Source: Syncephalis plumigaleata
Lineage: Eukaryota > Zoopagomycota > Zoopagomycetes > Zoopagales > Piptocephalidaceae
Assembly: GCA_025201365.1 (NCBI GenBank)
Contig: JAIXMF010000004.1
Span: 186,001-250,000 of the forward strand
Reading direction: 5' to 3'
DNA length: 64,000 nt
The notes under the pieces are model-generated. The model saw only the letters and a program-made list of their open reading frames with translations. It made no database searches and was not told where the DNA came from. Below, one piece after another: positions 37,877-50,800 of the stretch; position 1 is the stretch's first letter, and each line of letters opens with the position of its first letter. The position numbers and the translations under genes were made by a program.

Positions 37877-38939
37877 TTAGTCGTGCGAGCAATTACGGCA
37901 ACGATAGAATGACAAGAAGCCAATTACCGCGATAAAGGTGCCCAGAGCAGCACCGGCCATTATATCCATGGCACCATGTCGGTTCTCCTGCCATCTAGTG
38001 ATCGAGATTTGCACCGCCCATACGATTGGCAGTAGACATAGGAATGTCTTGAAGAATGATCGGCGTAGATGTAGACTTTTGTAGAATAGTACACAAGCCA
38101 ACAGGGTCATGGAGGCAAAACTATAGGCGGCATGTCCTAGAAAGAATAAAGAAAATGAGGGAATACATTCATCATAGTATCATGCCAGTGTTAGTAATGA
38201 TCATATTAGCTAATCAATCATTTATCTATTTACCTGACGGGAATGCTTTACGTCCTCTTTCGACTAAACGTTCATCGCCCGTACACTTGCCATCAACTGG
38301 ATCCCATTGGCAGCGTGACAGGAAATCGGGTCGTAAACCGCCCACTGATGTTTTTAATGTTTCCACGACAGCATACGCCAATGACATTGTGGCTAGAATG
38401 GCAAATCCGTCGATGTACATCCATTTCGCGGTCTCCACTACCAGGACCTTGATGCCCGTCTGCTGCAAGCGTGGCGTGTGATATCCCGAGGTGTAGCGTG
38501 TCAATCGCGGGCACCATCGTTCAACGGCGGGAATCGCCATGATCGAGTAGAAGATGATCGATAGCAAGCGTAGTCCTAGTAGCACGGTGACCGGTGCCAC
38601 CAGACCGATGATAGGCAGCCAGGGCCAGTCCGGATAGCGAACATGCTCGTGGTAAGGATAGCTATAGGCGGGATTGCCATAATCGACGACATCTCGATGG
38701 AATGGAGCCTTCTTGTAGGCATGCGAACCCACTAGGGCTAGTATAAGTACGAGGAATAGATCGAGTAGACCCGCGCGACTGTAGACGGCCGTCACCACCG
38801 GATGGTCGTCCATAAAGTCATCGCAGCTGCTGTTGCCACGACCTTCCTCCAAGGCACCACCGCCACCTCGTCTTCTATTCGATGACAACAATGGCTCTGA
38901 CTCTTGCCCTTGATACGAAGGATGTTGCGACGAACTCAT
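37877..38939 (-). CDS. PAP2 lipid phosphatase (DPP1/LPP-like)
   Basis: This integral membrane phosphatase removes phosphate from diacylglycerol pyrophosphate, phosphatidate or related lipids. It is 321 aa in two exons (38939-38234, 38136-37877) that join in phase 1 through the active site. The three PAP2 motifs are present: KTSVGGLRP (K-x6-RP), PSGHAAYSF (PSGH) and TRWQENRHGAMD (SR-x5-H-x3-D variant with Thr for Ser). Hydrophobic helices are seen at LLDLFLVLILALVG, LPIIGLVAPVTVLLGLRLL, TMSLAYAVV, MTLLACVLFY, FLCLLPIVWAV and IMAGAALGTFIAVIGFL, consistent with six spans. The N-terminus is Ser/Gly/Arg-rich and cytosolic. Confidence 0.88.
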
Positions 38940-39455
38940 GCTGGCTTACAATGGTTGTTGAAGATAAAACACTATGGTAATAGGTTAGAAAGTAGGTAGC
39001 GATGATAAAGCGTGAAGTAAATGGTACACTATCGATGAATGATGATGATAACGATGCTGATGGCGAGAAACCAATATATTTGTAAGGAATATATACTGGT
39101 CAGGTATCATATAAACTCATTCATTCATGCGTACGCACGCACACAGTAGTAGCAGTTGTACCAGTGACAATCACAGCATCTGGTACTTCAAATGACACTT
39201 TGTGTTAGACACAGGTTTGACACGGTTGGCTATTACACGCTTCTACTTGATTTCCTAATGATATATATAGTGTGTAGCATGATGTAATTTTGATTTTCAT
39301 CATGTGAAAATGTTTAGAAACATTGCGATGTAGATATATCGTCATCGTCATCATTAGCAAGCATTATGATTGCCATCATCGTCATCATCATCATCATCAT
39401 TACTTTTGGCGATGTCATCATCATATATCCATAATTGTTTTTTATTAGCTATTAT
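38940..39455. other. Intergenic, no gene seen
   Basis: Spacer with short ATC-rich tracts (39345-39425). It contains the promoter of the PAP2 gene and the 3' end of the carrier gene. Confidence 0.5.
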
Positions 39456-39965
39456 TTAGGCGCGATAACGCTGTGACTGAGGACGTGCACCCAGTACAAT
39501 GAGCAAAATAACCGCGTATTTGTACAACGCTTCTTTGTAGTAGAACAGGAACGAGGCGGTTAACACGCTTTGAAGTAACTTTGTGCTCATGCCTTTGTAG
39601 AGACCGTTCACACCTTCACGTGCGATAATCTTACGAAAACCATCGGATACCGAATTGTAGCGTAGTTCACTTGAATCTGATTGTTTCAGTTGCATACGTG
39701 ATTTGACAACGATATACGGGTAGGTGATGGAGGTGGCGGCCAACTTGCTAATGGCACCGAGTAGGAAAAAGTGCCATCCTTCCACTTTACGTGTCTTTGC
39801 GACCCAGTTCTTTAGCTGTTCGAAAAGCGTATACTGAATAATCGGATTGATTACCAATACTAGAGCGGGTACGACACCTTGCCAGAAGGCAAGTGGACCA
39901 TCCTCTCGTAAGATTCGAAGAATAGTGCGATAAGTACCAGCACTACGTTTTGATCGTTGACGACT

Positions 39966-39998
<33 letters not shown>

Positions 39999-40853
39999 AG
40001 CAGAACCATCCAGTGTATCTTTCTTCACTGTTAATCTCGTCTAATGATAATATTACATTAGATTAGAATAAATTACTATGACATTGTATTATTATTATTA
40101 TTATTGAGTATACTTACATTAACCACCCAGATTGGATTGGTAATAATGACCGTAGCCGATCCTAATAGTAGTAATGACAACGATGGATTAATCATTGCTA
40201 GTCAAGTATACAATATACAATAAATACTTACCGGCAATGGCACCGGCAATAATGCTTTCTATTGTTGACATGCCACGCTTTTTAGAGGCCTTTTCAAATG
40301 CACTACGAGTCCATTCGTAAAAGAAATAATACACACCTGCATTACGTGTACTAGTTAGCTTGCTTCTATTCTTACTATCCAATCCAGTCACTCATGTTAT
40401 ACTTGCCATTCGTAAGACCAATACCCAATAGAGCCGAGTTAAGTCCTCTGTACGTTATAGATCAATATGTCGATAGATACAATTAGTAGAGCAACTAGTT
40501 GGTACTCTTGATACTTGCGAGAATAAATCGGACACACCGCCTGTTGCGACAACTTTCTTTAGTGCTCGTATAATCGATACCTGTATATATCATGTAAATG
40601 TACATACATAACATCATATCGCTTTCTATATATTACCTGGCCTGCTGATGCACCCTCCCTAGTAGTATCCGATTGCACTTGAGCACGCGTGCTAAGCGTA
40701 ATTAATGGATAGGTGATAGCCATTGAAAGCATACCACCACCGGCACCTTTAACAATTCATTATTAGTATATAAACAGTTCGTATATGGTTAACAACTAGT
40801 TACTAGTTACGAGTATACTTACCGGCTAGTGCATGTGCGACATTATCTGACAT
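39456..40853 (-). CDS. Mitochondrial-carrier-family transporter, PMP34/ANT1-like
   Basis: This is a six-helix carrier of the SLC25 family. It starts at 40853 (MSDNVAHALAG). The three carrier repeats show TYPLITLSTRAQVQ, NPIWVVNTRLTV and TYPYIVVKSRMQL (Px[DE/other]xx[KR] motifs). NPIWVVNTR is typical of the peroxisomal nucleotide carriers PMP34 and ANT1, which import ATP and cofactors for fatty-acid activation. A Ser-rich insertion (SASSSSSASSSSSSRQRSKR) lies between repeats 2 and 3. Seven exons join in frame. One intron (40406-40337) uses a GC donor (GCAAGT) rather than GT; with GC the join reads LTNGVYYFFYE, as expected for the family. It is divergent from dynactin p62. Confidence 0.85.
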
Positions 40854-41331
40854 GGCTTAACAACTGAAATAGGAACAGAGAGAGAGAGCGAGAGTAGAAT
40901 TCAATAGGCAAGTTATCCTTCCTTAGAGGACAATGTGTATGTATATATCAATGTTAGAATAGACAAGCGTACAACTGCCTGGTAGTAGTAGTAGTAGTGT
41001 TGTTGCTGTAGTAGTAATGGCAAGGTTAAGTAAACTATTAAGTTGCGCAGTAACGTGTATGATGGAATAAGTTGGTTACGCTGCTTCACTCTTCGGCTGT
41101 AGTTTTATCTCTCGGCCAGTATCTGATCCGTACTTGCTAGACATGTGATACAACTCGCTCGATTGTTATTAACTAGTCGAGTACTAGGTTCACTTTATCT
41201 CTGATTACTAGAAAGGAAAAAGCTAACGAATTATCATTTGGATGAATGAATGAATGTGTGCCACCACTTGTCGTTGTCGTCACCCTCTCTCTATATATAA
41301 ATATATATCCACTTCGTCTTCATCTGTCAAT
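40854..41331. promoter_or_regulatory. Divergent intergenic promoter region
   Basis: 478 bases separate the start codons of the carrier and the dynactin p62 gene. It includes a GA-rich tract (40880-40895) and TATATATAAATATATA at 41292-41308, 24 bases before the p62 ATG. No other gene is seen. Confidence 0.5.
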
Positions 41332-43565
41332 ATGGCTGCGTCCAAGACTAAACAGCCGTTCATTCACTATCACTGTCCGTGTATAGTGGCACGTGTCGTA
41401 CCCGGCGCCAACTCGCCCAGTGCAATATTGTATACACCGGTGCGTAATCCGCAAGCTGAACCTGTGCGGGACTTTGACGTGGAAGAGACACCATCTGCCG
41501 CGTCCTTCTCCGCACATCCAATATCGCAACTATACTTTTGCGAAGACTGCAACCGAATTAAATGCACGCGCTGCCTACAAGATGACATTATATGCTACTA
41601 CTGTCCCAACTGTCTGTTCGAAGTGCCAACTGCATCGGTAAAGGGCGAGAAGAATCGGTTAGTAATTAGCTCGTGTTTATTCTATATTGATTATATATGT
41701 ATATGTATATATTACACTACAGCAACCACTAATACTGATAGTGTCCATTTAATAGTTGCATGCGTAATTGCTTCCAATGTCCATCCTGCTATAACACACT
41801 CACTGTAATAACAGGTGAAGTCCCCGCCACTACCACGGCTAAACAGGCGACAGGAACTGCTGCTGCCGCCGCTGCTGCTGCTCCAGCATCGACGGCTGTA
41901 TACTACCTTTCCTGCTCCACTTGTCGATGGGATTCCCGTGAGATTAATCTTACATTTGAACGACCAACTGGCCTAGCAGGTAGGGCGTACACGATTGTTT
42001 ATTCCCGTTGTATTCCATTAGTCTAAAGCTCATTGTTACTATTGTTAGCTCAAATTCAGAAAATCGAAGATAATCGACATGAAGTACGTGAATTTGAACA
42101 TTTAAAGGAGCATTTTGAACGTATCATGCGCAACAACATGGCCAACAATCCTGGCACAGGCTATGCCTCGCTATTCTCTAATCTAGCCAGTATTAATATG
42201 CATCCATTGCGTAGTCAAGTATCGCCCACTACTGCCACTGCACCCGATAATGATGATATCGATGAAACGACGGGAGATCCCCTCTATAAGCCATTACCGC
42301 TAAGTCAAGAGTTAGAGGACGATGAAAGTCGTCAAGTGGAAGAAGCAATGACACTGACAGATGCCGATCAAGGTAAGGTAATGATAGCCAGTGTTAACAA
42401 ATTACTTATATACCATTATTATATAGTGCCAACATTACGTCAACGGCATAGTCATCCAAATGAACAGCCATTTAATGTCAGGTAGTACACGTAGAAATGT
42501 ATACATAAATGATATACATTAGCTTACTCCATCTACGTCCTACTTTCATGCTAGTGCACTCCACCCGGAACGAATTCATTTACGGGTTAAACGGTTAAAG
42601 CGATGTCGTTCATGCAAGCAAGTGCTTATTAAACCGGATCAGAAAGCAATGTCAACTCGTTTCAAGATTAAAATTATGGCAGTGTAAGTAGTGATGCTAC
42701 CACACACACTATATATATATATATACTATATACATATACTAATCCTATACATATACTTGACTAGTCACTACATACCTACAATTACTATTGCTCAAATGGC
42801 ACCATTACGAGTTGGAGAGAGCGGAAATATAGTATTACGATTTGCCAATCCACTTTATTTCCCCATTGATGTACAGCTTGATTTACCGAAATCGGATGAG
42901 GTACTGTTATTCAACTAATCAATTATTATCAAGTGGCTTATCCAACTTGTATTCCATCGATTAGATTAGCGTTGTGGCAAAGCGATTTGATGTGGCGGAA
43001 TTCTCGGATGTATGGGATTACGACAATGATCTTAGTGGTCCATCATCCGCTACTTTATTAGCGGCTCGTGCTCGTCGCGACCAAGAGAAACTTAGTCTAC
43101 CCGAGGGAGTAGTAGCACAGAAAGGTAGCACCACCTGTATTATAGTTAGTGTCACGCCGAATGCTGTAGTTAGCGAGTTCAAGGTAAAGTAACCGTAACT
43201 ATAACAATAAGAAGATATATGTATATTGATATATCATATCATGATTATTATAGTTCCCATTACTGGTCAAGTATTCCTATTTTGAAACTTCCGACTCGGA
43301 GGAATCAGGTGATGACGATATTGGTGATCTAGATGATGACAAAGAGAAGGAGAAAGAGAAAGAGAAAGAGGAGGAAGAGAAGAGTGATAACGAAGAGAAT
43401 GATAAAGCAAACGAAGAACAGGATACAACGGAGACTACTGATGAATCTGATAAACCAGCTAGTAAGCCAAAGAAGAAGGGAGAACTACACGAGAATCAAT
43501 TCTGGCTTACCGTAGGATGTGGTCCTGTACTTGATGCCGTCGTACCAACAGTCGATGAGCAATAG
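41332..43565 (+). CDS. Dynactin subunit 4 (p62)
   Basis: This is a pointed-end subunit of dynactin, the dynein activator for microtubule transport. Eight exons (41332-41657, 41756-41979, 42049-42372, 42427-42481, 42555-42683, 42765-42900, 42965-43183, 43254-43565) all join in frame for 574 aa. Paired cysteines occur as in p62: YFCEDCNRIKCTRC, IICYYCPNC, CFQCPSCYN and SCSTCRWDSREI. A helical stretch follows (IQKIEDNRHEVREFEHLKEHFERIM). The C-terminal half has RLKRCRSCKQVLIKPDQ, KIKIMAVHYIPTI, and ENQFWLTVGCG. An acidic/Lys insert (EKEKEKEKE) precedes the end. The donor of intron 1 is GTTAGT, slightly unusual. Confidence 0.9.
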
Positions 43566-43845
43566 TTTATATATATTCACCATTCGTAACTAATTATTCT
43601 ACACGTAATTATTTCTTAGTAATAAAGTGTGTGTTTTACTAAAGTTGATTGCTTTCTATTTATTGCAATATCGAGTAATGTCTTTACTTTGACAAGATAT
43701 AATAAACAAATATTACTAGATTTATTAGCATAATCAACATATGTTATTCGAGTACATGAACAATAATAGTAGAAAACGCGAGCATTCTTTCTCTTTGTAA
43801 ACTATTCATCATGTACTTTCAAGGGATACGTCATCGTTCAATGTC

Positions 43846-45141
43846 TTACAGGGCAACACCATTCGTTGGCCATAGCCAACCATTCTCGTCCGTTTGATCA
43901 CCCGATTGTATGCCACGAGCCAAATCGTAAAGTTGCCTGAATCCCGGACCAAGTGAATCGCCATACTCTTCACCTACACGCGTCTCCTCCTCGGTACGCA
44001 CGCCATTCTTCTCGACATCACGTACAATACAATTCACTGGTGTGATCACTACGGCAGTGCCACAGGCAGCCACCTCGGAGAACACGCCATTACGTACCTC
44101 GTCGTAATCAACGGGACGACACTCGACCGACCAGCCTAGACGATGCTTGGCAAGATCGCATAGTGAACGACGCGTTACCGATGGTAGAATCGATAATGAA
44201 TCGGGTGTCACCAATGTATACGGGGAGGCACTGCCCTCCGGATGTTTAATCAACGCGATAAAATTGGCCGTGGCAAACTCCTCCACATAGCGATGCTGCT
44301 TAGCATCGAGGAATAGCGTGATGGGGAAACCGCGTTGTTTCGCTTCATGCATGGAGGGTAGACAAGGCGCGTAGTTACCGGCCATTTTAGCACTACCTAC
44401 ACCAAGTGGAGCGGCTATTCAATCATAATAAAGTATTAGTACAATAATAATAATAGTAGTCTAGTTTCTACACCTACCACGATCGAAACCTGAAGTAATT
44501 AGCGCGGGGACTGCCTTCACACCACCTTTGTAATAATCGCCAACAGGCATGACAAATACGAGGAAGGTGTATTCAGGCGAGGGAGTCACGCCAATCTCTT
44601 GACCACTACCGAAGAGTACCGGTCGTATGTAGAGTGAACCGCCCGTACCTCGTGGTGGCACGTAGGCTGCATTCTCGCGAACTGCCAGCTCGACATCTTC
44701 CAGGAAGGTCGATTCAGGCACAACTTCCATACCGGCACGACGAGCCGAATCGGCTAGACGAGCAGCATTCAAATCCGGTCGGAATAGACGAATTTGACCA
44801 TCGGTACAGCGAAACGCTTTCAATCCCTCGAAGCACTACAAAGGGTATAGGAATCGAGTTAATTTCATTTCGATATGAATACTAAGGAGGAAAATACTCG
44901 TTAGCGCAGCCTCTCTACTTACCGACTGACCATAGTGAATACCCGTATTAGCAATATGCATCGGGATATACTCGCCCGTTAATAGTTCGGCCTCGCCCCA
45001 TTGACCGTTACGCCAAACACGTCTTACATAGCAGCGTGTAGGCATGAAACTAAAGCCTAGCTTGGCCCAGTCAATAGAAGACGGGTCTACAGGACCATTA
45101 GTGGCGGGAATAACCGGTGCCTTTGGATTGCTGGCTGACAT
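43846..45141 (-). CDS. Branched-chain amino-acid aminotransferase
   Basis: This is a PLP-dependent fold-type IV transaminase interconverting leucine, isoleucine and valine with their keto acids. It is 381 aa in three exons (45141-44923, 44835-44478, 44414-43846), all in frame. Features: IHYGQSCFEGLKAFRC, IRLFRPDLNAARL, LYIRPVLFGSGQEIGV, TFLVFVMPVGDYY, then GSAKMAGNYAPCLPS with the PLP-binding Lys, and VEEFATANFIAL. In fungi cytosolic and mitochondrial forms exist. No strong presequence is visible here (MSASNPKAPVIPATNG), so the cytosolic form is somewhat more likely. Confidence 0.92.
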
Positions 45142-45451
45142 GTTACGTGTAATTAGTTAAAGAATGAAGCTGACAATAATGCTTGTGATAAGCGACAAAT
45201 AACAGTAGGAAAACAAAATAGGATAACAGCGCTAATCGGTTGGAAAAACCCTGTATCCACATCTGCTTTTATAGGCAATGACGAGGATGATGATGATGAT
45301 GAATGTGAAATGATCGGATTAGATCCATCAACAGATCTCATCTCATATGCAATGTTCATCAGCTTAGATTTCACATAAATAAATTTAATACGATTTTTAA
45401 CGTATTACTTATTTATTCATTTACGAGGTATTTGTAGAGATAGAATATAAA

Positions 45452-46658
45452 TTATTGAAATAATCGAACATAGGCTAAATAACATAAGCAATAATTAGTC
45501 ATTATTCATGTGTGATCAGATGAATAGTTGTAATAAACTTACCAAGTACTAGAGCACCAGCACCAGTAATGGTACCTATAATACACACGCACATGTTAAT
45601 AATCGAGTATTATCAGTAAGTGATCCTATTAACTTACCAATCATATATTGTAGTATTTGAAATTTAATCGTCTCCATCTGTGTGCGTAAGCTTTCGATTT
45701 CCGTTTCGATTTTAGTGTTCGTCTCGCGAATCTTCAATTCTTGTAGACTAGCCTCGTCGCGAATACGACCCTTTTCCAGATTCATATCCAGTCGAACACC
45801 GGCCTGCGTACGTGCAATCTCATCACGTAAACGTTCTTTCAACTTCTCAGCCTCGGCCGACAATCGATTATTATCGCTTTTCATCATGGCAAAATCATTC
45901 TTTGTTAATAGCTGGATTTCCGATTTCAACTTGGCAAAATCAACTTTATACGTGTACGCCGTCTATAGTGGCAGCAATAGTAATCGCGATATTAGTATGC
46001 AATCTGCTTGTCGTACATTCGTATCGCATTCATTTACCTTTTCTTGTTCCGCTTTAGTGACCGAACTTTTAAGTAGATTCTCCAGACTATATAATTATCC
46101 AGAAGAGATACTATTAGATGTATAGACACAAATATCAATAAACGCGAATGCTTGCCTTTCATTGATGACCTCCTGTAATAAACGCATAATTGCCTCCGAT
46201 TGTTGATGAGTGAATCCTTCCGCTTCAAGTCGTTGAACAAACTTGTAACTATCAAACGGATAGTAGTTGTTGTGTTGCTGCGCGTAGGAACGTCGCGAAA
46301 CGACAACCTTACCAATACTCGCGGGTGCAAGTAGTGACGAGGTATTTGCACCACCGTTATACGTGGTATTGATGGGCGCGCTTGCTAGATTAGCAGTTGA
46401 ATTACCGTTAATAGTCGAGGTATGACTAGCGTCAGACGCGTCACTCGTCTTTTCTAACTCGTCACCTTGCGCTATAGGATATATATTTACGCATATCGAT
46501 TATTAGAACAAGCTATTATGCGTTGTTACAATCTAGGAATGCTTACTATGCAGCAACGCGTTATGACGAATATTAAATCTATTAATGGTACAAGTGGGAG
46601 CAATGGGCGTCCATGCTCGACGTATCCACTGGTTGGCGTGTAGTGTTCGTCGCAACAT
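45452..46658 (-). CDS. FMP32/CCDC90 (DUF1640) mitochondrial coiled-coil protein
   Basis: Family of yeast FMP32 and animal MCUR1/CCDC90B: inner-membrane coiled-coil proteins linked to cytochrome-oxidase assembly and the calcium uniporter. It starts at 46658 with a presequence-like MLRRTLHANQWIRRAW. A Ser/Thr/Asn-rich stretch is followed by the DUF1640 head (FVQRLEAEGFTHQQSEAIM, LLQEVINESLENLLKSSVTKAEQEK). A long coiled coil comes next (KSEIQLLTKNDFAMMKSDNNRL to ETEIESLRTQMETIKFQILQY) and a short hydrophobic C-terminal segment (TITGAGALVLGAYVRLF). Six exons join in frame. One intron (46155-46086) has a GC donor (GCAAGC). The stop is at 45452. Confidence 0.85.
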
Positions 46659-46798
46659 TCAAGTAATGATCAAGTGAGGAGTAGAGCAACGATCTCGACT
46701 AAAGAAGAAGAGCGGACACATCCAGTAACAATTATTGGATCTATTTATAAAGCAATTGTTTCTTTAGACATTATTACAAGAATCATTTTATTGAATGA
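46659..46798. other. Upstream region of the FMP32 gene
   Basis: Only about 140 bases separate the FMP32 start from the first transposon-derived sequence, so the promoter must lie here or within the transposon nest. Confidence 0.4.
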
Positions 46799-47280
46799 CG
46801 TGTATCAACTAGCCTGACACAATAATACAGGCTTTTTCCATCCAATTTGCGCAGTTAGCCTTCTGTTATTACGAATAAATAATGATGATGTTAACACTTA
46901 CCGGCCTTTTGAGCCCCCTGCATTCTGTTTCCCAGCCCCCCTCTGGAGAAGAACTGAGGTGGTTGACGATACAACCCCGGTAATTTGTTATTTGTTGTTT
47001 GGTTCCTCGATGTCCTTGTCCTCCTTGTCTTGAATGATTGGAAGCAACGACACTTGGATGAGGGTGTGTTGGAACATCGGTTCCACTACGAAGGCATTTG
47101 GTGATTTGAATGAAATCCAGACGAGCAACCATAACCCCGATTCCACAAACGATACTCGAATCCTTTAACTTGCATGTCCTCTTAATCATTGTTTCGATGT
47201 GTGCATCTAATAGAATAATGAGTTAGTATACTGTAATAAATATCAAAGTGTAATGAGGTATACTTACCGTAAGGGATCAT
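46799..47280 (-). pseudogene. Relic C of the WNRD-type transposon gene
   Basis: On the minus strand, 47280-46890 reads as a possible two-exon ORF with no family hit, but its DNA aligns with relic A. GGATTCGAGTATCG..TGGAATCGGGG corresponds to the stretch encoding GFDYHVWNRD. FIQI...LR......VP, then GGACAAGGACA, line up with the C-terminal part of A. The conserved tail with GCGCAAATTGGATGGAAAAA lies at 46799-46870, placed downstream as in relic B. The alignment shows this is a decayed copy rather than a host gene. It is head-to-head with relic B. Confidence 0.5.
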
Positions 47281-47479
47281 GACAAGTAGTAGGGCACTTT
47301 CTCATTGATAGTGTGGGAGCTATGGTTGCTCGATTGCTCAAGCACAATGTGTAGGCGATATACAATAAGGTAGTGTGAGTAGAGTGTAATAGGGACGATT
47401 GAACTGGAAGATGAAGATAAGTTTATTCAATTCGTACAAAATAGGACCCATATTTATAGTGGATAATGTAACAATATTC
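47281..47479. other. Spacer between head-to-head relics C and B
   Basis: 200 bases without gene features between the 5' sides of the two oppositely oriented relics. Confidence 0.4.
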
Positions 47480-47591
47480 AATATTGAAACTATGGTGAGT
47501 GTTGAAGGGACATGGCTGTAATACCAACATAGACACCAATCTCATGATGCAGGAATGGTTGGGGGTAATAATGAGCAATAAGGAGCGCATC

Positions 47592-47890
47592 TGTCACGGC
47601 CCTATCTGGTAGGGGGCACGATAGGGGCCGGACAAGGGATTCCAGAAAGTGACGTGCAACAACCTCAGTTAGCTGCAGTGGCTCACTGTTGGAATGTATA
47701 GACAAATAAAACACTTTAACACGGTTAATACTTGTAAGACACTTGGAGCACAGTAGTGTAGAGATAAAAGATAGAATTGTTCGTCTTTATTAAAATTTGC
47801 TTTTGCGTTTGCTTTTTCTTCTCTCGACGCTGAACGTGTAGCTATCCTATTCTGGACCGCTAAGCCACGAGGTCAAGATATGGCGCCACA
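47592..47890 (-). repeat. 3' LTR of the Ty3/Gypsy element
   Basis: Identical by eye to 53054-53352. The last codons of the pol ORF lie inside it. Confidence 0.93.
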
Positions 47891-50800
47891 TCACTCCCTC
47901 TTCGAGTGTTGAGCGTCCCGCCAACATACTAGGTTGGTCTTCGCTAGATAATAATAAAGTGTTAGTTAATGATAATACTGAAACTGGCTCACTGGCCGTG
48001 GGGGATAATAATAAATGTTGTGGACGAGAGTGTAAAGGAATAATTCGATCAGCGTGTGCGGGGAATGTCCTTTTTGTGTCGAGATCACATAGTCTGTAAT
48101 TGACAGCTGACGTCTGCTCTACGACTCGGAAGGGTCCACGTATACGTTCCTTCATCTTCTTTAATTTAGATCCTTTCAACAGCGTTTCTTCTAACCATAC
48201 CAAATCACCCTCATTGAATGCTTCTCTTCTTCTTCCTTTGTTATAACGCGCTGATTGACGGCGTTGGGCGGCTTCGATCATGAGGCGAGCTCGTTCTCGT
48301 ACATCATTCAACCGTAATTGTAAGTCCTTCACGTACTCTTCGTATTCTTCAGTTCGCTTATTGAATCGTGCTTTTGTCGTGGGCATGTTGTTAACAGCGA
48401 CTTCTAATGGTTGAGTGGCTTCGCGGCCGTAGAGTAGGTTGAAGGGCGTCTGACCAGCAGACGATTGCGGTGTAGTGCGATAGGCGAACAACAGTAAAGG
48501 TAAGTACTTGTCCCAGTCGGTTTCGAAGTCGTTAGTGAACTTGGCAATCATTGAAGCTAGCGTATGATTGAAACGTTCAACGAGACCGTCAGTTTGTGGA
48601 CGTCGTGCTGATGTAATTCGCTGACGAATGCCTAGGCGGCGCGCGATTCCTGCTGTGAGACCAGACGTGAAGTTGGTACCTCCGTCTGTGAGGAGTACAC
48701 GGGGCATTCCATGTCGAGCGATAATGTTATTCATAAGGAACTTGACGGTAGTCTCGGCTGTAGCGTCCGGTATCGCAGCAGCTTCGATCCATCGAGTTGT
48801 GTAATCGCAACATACGGCAACATACTTATTACCATACTCTGACTCAGTAAACGGTCCCATTAGGTCGATAGCGATAAAGTCGAACGGCTTCTCGGGTACC
48901 GGCAGAGACTGTAGCAAGCCAGAACGCTGTGTGATGCGTCGTTGCTTCTGGCATCTCACACAAGTTGCTACATAATCTCTAACGTCACTATGTAAGTTCG
49001 ACCACCAGTACTTTTGTCGAATTCGTTTATATGTGCGATATCTACCGAGATGGCCGGATAATTCTTGATCATGATTATGATATAGAACAACGGGTTGGAA
49101 CTGTTTCGGTACTACGTCCAATAGTACTTCTTGATCTTCTTCCATCTTTCGGCGCATCAATCGACCGTCGACGAGGCGATAACTTCGAGCGCGTTTCTTG
49201 ATCGAACGTCGTGTAGGTTCATTCATCATGATAAGATGATCGTTACCTTTCGACAAATAACCGTAGATGTCACAAGTGGCGTTCTCACTGCGTTGTGCCT
49301 GGAGCCATTCGTCTGCCGTAGGTAATAATGGTACAGCGGCCGTGGACATGATTTCGACAGCTTTATCTTCTTCGGCTTGAGCGACTAGTTCCGGCCATGG
49401 CAAGGGATCTCGCGACAAGGCATCGGCGTTGGAGTTGGCAGTGCCTCGACGGTACTCGATAGTGGGGCAATACTCTTGTAATCGCAGCACCCACCTACCT
49501 AGTCTACCGGTTGGATTTGGACGAGACATTAACCAGCGTAAGGCGGAGTGATCGGTAACGACAGTGAATTCACCACCGTAAATGTATGGTCGAAATTTGT
49601 CGATGGCCCACACGATCGCTAAGCATTCACCTTCCGTGGCTGAGTAGTTGCGTTCAGCTTGGTTGAGAGCACGGCTGGCGTATGCGATAGGCTTCCATTG
49701 GTCGTTCACGAGTTGAGAAATGACGGCACCAATACCAGTAGAAGAGGCATCGGTCTCAATTCGGAAAGGCTTGGAAAGATCGGGGTAAGTGAGAACAACA
49801 TCATCGGTAAGGGCTTGACGTAACTGATCGAAGGCAGCTTGTTGAGCATCGGTCCAGGTAAATGGCGTGTTCTTCTTAGTGAGACGATGTAACGGTTCAG
49901 CTTTCTCAGAGAAATTAGGAATGAATCGTCTATAATAGGAAGCAAGACCTAAGAAGCTTTTACATCCACGGACATCTACAGGAAGAGGAAATTGATGAAC
50001 AGCGGCGATTTTGTTGGGATCCGGCTTAACACCGTTGGCAGTGACCAAATGACCAAGGTAAGCAATCTCTTGATGACCGAAGTGACACTTGCTCTTCTTT
50101 AGTCGTAGGCCAGCCGTACGTAAGCGTTGAAAGACTTCTCGTAGACGTTCTAGATGTTCCTCGAACGTCCGTCCATAAACGATAATATCGTCCAGGTACA
50201 CGATGCAGGTACGCCATTTCAATCCAGCCAGCACTTCGTTCATAAGACGTTGGAACGTAGCTGGTGCATTGCAAAGTCCAAAAGGCATGACTTTGAATTG
50301 ATATAGACCATCGTGTGTAATAAAAGCAGTCTTTTCTCTATCTTTAACGTTCATTTTGACTTGCCAATAACCTGAAGCTAAATCTAACGTAGTAAACCAA
50401 CGAGCGCCAGACAGCATGTCCAAGGCGTCATCTACTCGCGTAGTAGGATAAGAATCCTTCTTGGTTACTTCGTTAAGCCTACGGTAATCTACACAAAATC
50501 GTGCGCCTCCATCCTTCTTACCAACAAGAACAACAGGGGAAGACCAAGGGCTGAAAGAGCGTTCAATGATTCCGTTTTTGAGCATATCATTAACAGAATT
50601 GGTGATAATCTCGCGTTGACGATGAGCTACGCGATATGGCGGTGAGTTGATGGGTCTACTGTCGCCAGTATTAATGAAGTGTTGTATACTAGTAGTTGCA
50701 CCAGGATTATTAGGATTATCTGCAAATAGATCCGTAAATTCCCGTAGCAACTTGTCGAGAAGGTACTTGCGTTCCGATTCGACCAGTTCAACATGTGGAG

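Noticed and set aside
46869-47280. Two-exon hypothetical protein on the minus strand with good splice sites
   Set aside because: Its DNA aligns with relic A of the WNRD family, so it is better read as a decayed transposon copy.
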